Shown: piece after piece, positions 61,976-64,000 of the stretch | How positions within the stretch are numbered: position 1 is the first letter of the stretch | How the letters are laid out: every line of letters begins with the position of its first letter | Origin: an uncultured Bacilli bacterium | Lineage (GTDB): Bacteria; Bacillota_I; Bacilli_A; RF39; UBA660 | NCBI GenBank assembly: GCA_934148845.1 | Contig: CAKPDH010000001.1 | Span: forward strand, 284,440-348,439 | Length of the DNA: 64,000 nt | Direction: 5' to 3' | The notes under the pieces: generated by a model | The model's input: the letters and a program-made list of their open reading frames with translations, nothing else | Told to the model about the DNA's origin: nothing | Databases searched by the model: none | Position numbers and translations under genes: made by a program

Positions 61976-62800
61976 TTATTTTTTATTTCTTTTATAATTA
62001 AACATATACTGTATAGCAAGTCCACTATATTCCATATATTTTTCATTAGTAAACTTTTTTATATCTTTCTCTGTTTCTATACCATATTCATCTTTCATAT
62101 ATTTTTTTACCCAAGTATCAATTGGATATACATTAAACTTATGATAAGCAAACAAAAGTATACAAGAAGCGACCTTATTTCCAATACCTTTAAAGCCGAT
62201 CAAATAATTCAAGGCATCAGTATCATTCATTTCATATATTTTATTTAAATCTAATAAATTTAGATTAATAGCCTGAACTATATCATATATATATTTATCT
62301 CTAAACCCTACCTTACATAATCTATACTCTTCAACACTTACATCTTTTAATTTACTATATTCTGGAAATAAGTAGTATTTTTTATTATTAAATATAACCT
62401 CTTTTCCATACTTTAAAGCAATCATATTTAAAGAATTAGCTATACTTGGAACTCTATTATTTTGAGATATAACATATTCAATAACAGTTTCAAATGGATC
62501 TTGATGAATCATATGAAGTCCACTACTATAATTTACTGCATCTTCAAGTCTTTTATCCATATTTATTAAATCAGAGGTAATTTTTTTATAATCTCTTTTT
62601 AAGTCAAAATAATCAGTTACTACATCTAAGAGATTATTTTCATTATTTGATTCAATTAATAAATATTTTCCATCTTTTTTTATACTTATTACCCTATCCT
62701 TAAGTATAATAATATATGTATCGTCAATTAATTCATATCTAAATATCTGACCACAAGTAATAGTAGAATCAATATCAAAATCATTATTTATTTTAATCAT
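61976..62800 (-). CDS. 8-oxoguanine DNA glycosylase (OGG1-like, HhH-GPD family)
   Basis: 274 residues. N-terminal OGG domain ('ITCGQIFRYELIDDTYIIIL'), then the HhH-GPD core: 'LIGFKGIGNKVASCILLFAY' (hairpin, about 205-224) with catalytic Lys expected near 'VGFRDKYIY' region / hairpin end and Asp in 'YPIDTWVKKYM' (about 231-241). It removes 8-oxoG from DNA and nicks the backbone. Similar to Clostridium OGG. No iron-sulfur cluster cysteines at the end, which separates it from Nth and MutY. Confidence 0.9.
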   Translation of the reverse strand: MIKINNDFDIDSTITCGQIFRYELIDDTYIIILKDRVISIKKDGKYLLIESNNENNLLDVVTDYFDLKRDYKKITSDLINMDKRLEDAVNYSSGLHMIHQDPFETVIEYVISQNNRVPSIANSLNMIALKYGKEVIFNNKKYYLFPEYSKLKDVSVEEYRLCKVGFRDKYIYDIVQAINLNLLDLNKIYEMNDTDALNYLIGFKGIGNKVASCILLFAYHKFNVYPIDTWVKKYMKDEYGIETEKDIKKFTNEKYMEYSGLAIQYMFNYKRNKK

Positions 62801-62844
62801 TTAAACCACCTAGATAAATTATATCATTTTTTTAATAAAAAAGC

Positions 62845-62873
62845 TTGCAAAACATATTTTTTTCTGTTATAAT
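62845..62873 (+). promoter_or_regulatory. Promoter in front of the split tRNA-Met
   Basis: TTGCAA, 17 bases, TATAAT, ending 15 bases before the tRNA 5' end. An intact promoter suggests that the tRNA gene was functional before it was cut. Confidence 0.75.
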
Positions 62874-62887
62874 CTTATTTGTCAGAT

Positions 62888-62927
62888 GGCGATGTAGCTC
62901 AGTTGGCTAGAGCACATGGTTCATACC
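62888..62927 (+). pseudogene. 5' half of tRNA-Met, cut in the anticodon arm
   Basis: Forty bases match a normal elongator tRNA-Met: acceptor GGCGATG, D-arm GCTC...GAGC, anticodon arm up to GGTTCATACC. The sequence then turns into unrelated AT-rich DNA; the 3' half of the anticodon stem, the T-arm and the acceptor strand are missing. This is the usual look of an integration or deletion junction in a tRNA gene. The next 220 bases hold only AT-rich DNA with a small inverted repeat (TTTGCAAAGTTGCAAA near 62991). Confidence 0.85.
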
Positions 62928-63117
62928 TAATTAGCCACTGACTTAATTTATAAATTTAAAAATCAATTTTTACTAGATTTTATAAGGGTTTGCAAAGTTG
63001 CAAATTCTTTTTTTAAAATTTTTTCAGGGAAATTTTAGGGAATTTTTTATTAAATTCTCTTTTTTTATTTATGTTTATTTATACTTATTTAATTTTAATT
63101 ATATTTTTTAGACAAAA

Positions 63118-63147
63118 TAAAAATAGTCCTGTACTAGCGACTATTTA
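63118..63147 (-). terminator. Terminator of the small membrane gene
   Basis: Stem AATAGTC / GACTATT with T-rich tail in the minus-strand sense. Confidence 0.7.
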
Positions 63148-63152
63148 ACAAT

Positions 63153-63404
63153 TTAACAATAAATCAATCTTCCTAATGAATTAGCAATATAATGTGTACT
63201 TTTATAAAATACAACTAACATAGCAATACACAATACAATAGTTAGTTCTGCTCTAAAGCCTATACTTGCGACACTTATACATAGATCATAAGGTATTTCC
63301 ATCTTATCACAAATATTTGTTGCTATCTCAAATGAGTTGCATAGTAATAGTCCTGTAAGGATAGACCATAGTGTTAATTCAATATTATTTCTCATTTTTT
63401 TCAT
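63153..63404 (-). CDS. Small membrane protein, holin-like in layout
   Basis: 83 residues, AAAGGAGAAA before ATG 63404, own terminator. Two hydrophobic segments (about 10-28 and 52-70) separated by 'TNICDKMEIPYDLCISVA'. Short two-helix proteins in such junction regions are often phage holins or conjugation accessories; no motif proves it. Confidence 0.6.
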   Translation of the reverse strand: MKKMRNNIELTLWSILTGLLLCNSFEIATNICDKMEIPYDLCISVASIGFRAELTIVLCIAMLVVFYKSTHYIANSLGRLIYC

Positions 63405-63558
63405 TTTCTCCTTTTTTACTATTCAATAAATATTTTTGGTAATTAGGAACTTCTTGTTTTGATTTTAATTCTTCCTCATAAGCGTCCGTCATTTTACTCA
63501 TTAATTTTCCCATTTTTATAGGAAATAAATAACAACCCATTGTTTGAATCTTTTGGGA
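63385..63558 (-). CDS. Small charged hypothetical protein (start uncertain)
   Basis: The C-terminal part of a longer frame (to 63819) looks coding: 'MSKMTDAYEEELKSKQEVPN' and 'YLLNSKKGENEKNEK'. Its stop overlaps the start of the membrane gene (TGA inside), suggesting coupling. The upper half of the long frame is antisense to a better plus-strand frame, so I start it at ATG 63558; ATG 63519 is also possible. Unknown function. Confidence 0.4.
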   Translation of the reverse strand, partial: SQKIQTMGCYLFPIKMGKLMSKMTDAYEEELKSKQEVPNYQKYLLNSKKGENEKNEK

Positions 63559-63579
63559 TAAGTTATGACAAATAATAAA

Positions 63580-63844
63580 AGAGTTCTTATTTATATGTCT
63601 TGCTAAACCAATTCCGACTTTTGAAGAAATACCATACAAATTATTAAATTTAAGACAAGCAGTAATAAAAGAAAATGATTTATATAATGAGATAAAAGAT
63701 TTTTTAAAGGCAAATTCAAATGATTGGAAAGCAATAAATAAAGGTATTGAAAAATACGGAAATGAATTTACAATAAATGGATATACTAAAAGTAAGCAAT
63801 ATGATGAAAAAGATACCAAAATTGATAAAGAAATGGTAATTTAG
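63580..63844 (+). pseudogene. Plus-strand C-terminal gene fragment, unknown (mobilisation-type?)
   Basis: Open from about 63580 to TAG at 63844 without start codon. Protein-like text: 'IPTFEEIPYKLLNLRQAVIK', 'NEIKDFLKANSNDWKAINKG', 'EKYGNEFTINGYTKSKQYD'. Composition resembles C-termini of relaxase/mobilisation or replication proteins, without proof. Probably debris of an integrated element. Confidence 0.4.
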
Positions 63845-63925
63845 GCATTTTTTTAAGGAAATTTTGTGTTAAGTATTGTCAATTAACAATATTTATGATA
63901 TTATTATATTGCTTACTTGATTTAT

Positions 63926-64000
63926 GGCGAGGTAATTCAGCTGGCTAGAATGATCGGTTCATACCCGATATGTCGGGGGTTCGAGTCCCTCCCTCGCTAC
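63926..64000 (+). tRNA. tRNA-Met (elongator, CAU), complete up to the CC of CCA
   Basis: Acceptor GGCGAGG / CCTCGCT (G1-U72 as in Bacillus elongator Met), D-arm ATTC...GAAT, anticodon stem ATCGG with loop TTCATAC, T-arm GGGGG / CCCTC. The window ends after 'AC', so only the last two bases of the CCA end would lie outside. The D-stem A10-U25 pair is unusual but compensated on both sides. Confidence 0.88.

Noticed and set aside
63385..63819. Full 144-codon minus frame
   Set aside because: Its upper half is antisense to a better plus-strand frame and reads as artificial hydrophobic sequence; only the lower part is kept.
1..64000. CRISPR array
   Set aside because: No regularly spaced 25-40 base repeats and no cas genes seen on either strand; the repeats found are LRR coding units or hairpins.

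Overview
The window is a very AT-rich stretch of bacterial chromosome, almost all of it coded on the minus strand. Several features point to a low-GC Gram-positive (Bacillota): AGGAGG-type ribosome binding sites, three T-box leaders, a CpsB/C/D capsule-kinase module, a sortase, SpoVAC-D-E, a SpoVD/PBP2B-like transpeptidase and ComEA/ComEC. TGA is used as stop (mutS, for example) and TGG encodes Trp, so the standard bacterial code applies and not the Mycoplasma code. The spoVA genes suggest an endospore former or a recent descendant of one. I cannot name the genus; a host-associated Erysipelotrichia/RF39-like or similar clostridial lineage would fit.

Layout. 1-1.6 kb: the competence pair comEA-comEC, with comEC frameshifted in an A8 tract. 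1.65-2.28 kb: a roughly 0.6-kb structured ncRNA candidate with a textbook promoter and terminator and no protein gene. 2.3-14.5 kb: an eleven-gene surface-polysaccharide operon read right to left (TagO/WecA-type initiator, pyruvyl transferase, Wzx flippase, FrhB-like ferredoxin protein, five GT2 glycosyltransferases, a Wzy-Alg14 fusion and its Alg13 partner). 15.2-16.9 kb: a large prepilin-like protein whose leader is read through an 11-G tract. 17-23 kb: priA, a sortase pair and CpsB/D/C. 23.3-33.2 kb: a Nudix-kinase fusion, a glutamine amidotransferase, mutS and three loci with a class III (prepilin) signal followed by BspA-like leucine-rich repeats. 33-48 kb: mraY, ldh, a PBP, trpS, a D,D-carboxypeptidase, an SPFH/zinc-ribbon/DUF1003 cluster, aspS and hisS. 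48-56 kb: a transglutaminase-like orphan, an AI-2E-type permease, dtd, rel and spoVACDE. 56-59.8 kb: an accessory segment with decayed genes, a short serine recombinase behind a leader-peptide attenuator, and integrase debris. 59.8-62.8 kb: two tRNAs, gltX and an OGG-like glycosylase. 62.9-64 kb: a tRNA-Met cut at the anticodon loop, small unknown genes and a second, complete tRNA-Met at the window edge.

How the parts fit. The polysaccharide operon, the CpsBCD control module and the sortase describe a rich, regulated cell surface. At least five proteins with prepilin-type signals are scattered through the window as separate loci, with no assembly ATPase or prepilin peptidase nearby. The ComEA/ComEC locus implies that a ComG/ComC-like machinery may exist, or once existed, elsewhere. 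Translation genes (trpS, aspS, gltX) are controlled by T-boxes whose specifier codons (TGG, GAC, GAA) can be read directly and match the enzymes. The strongest candidates for something new are the ncRNA at 1.65-2.25 kb, the prepilin-LRR family and the G-tract pilin.
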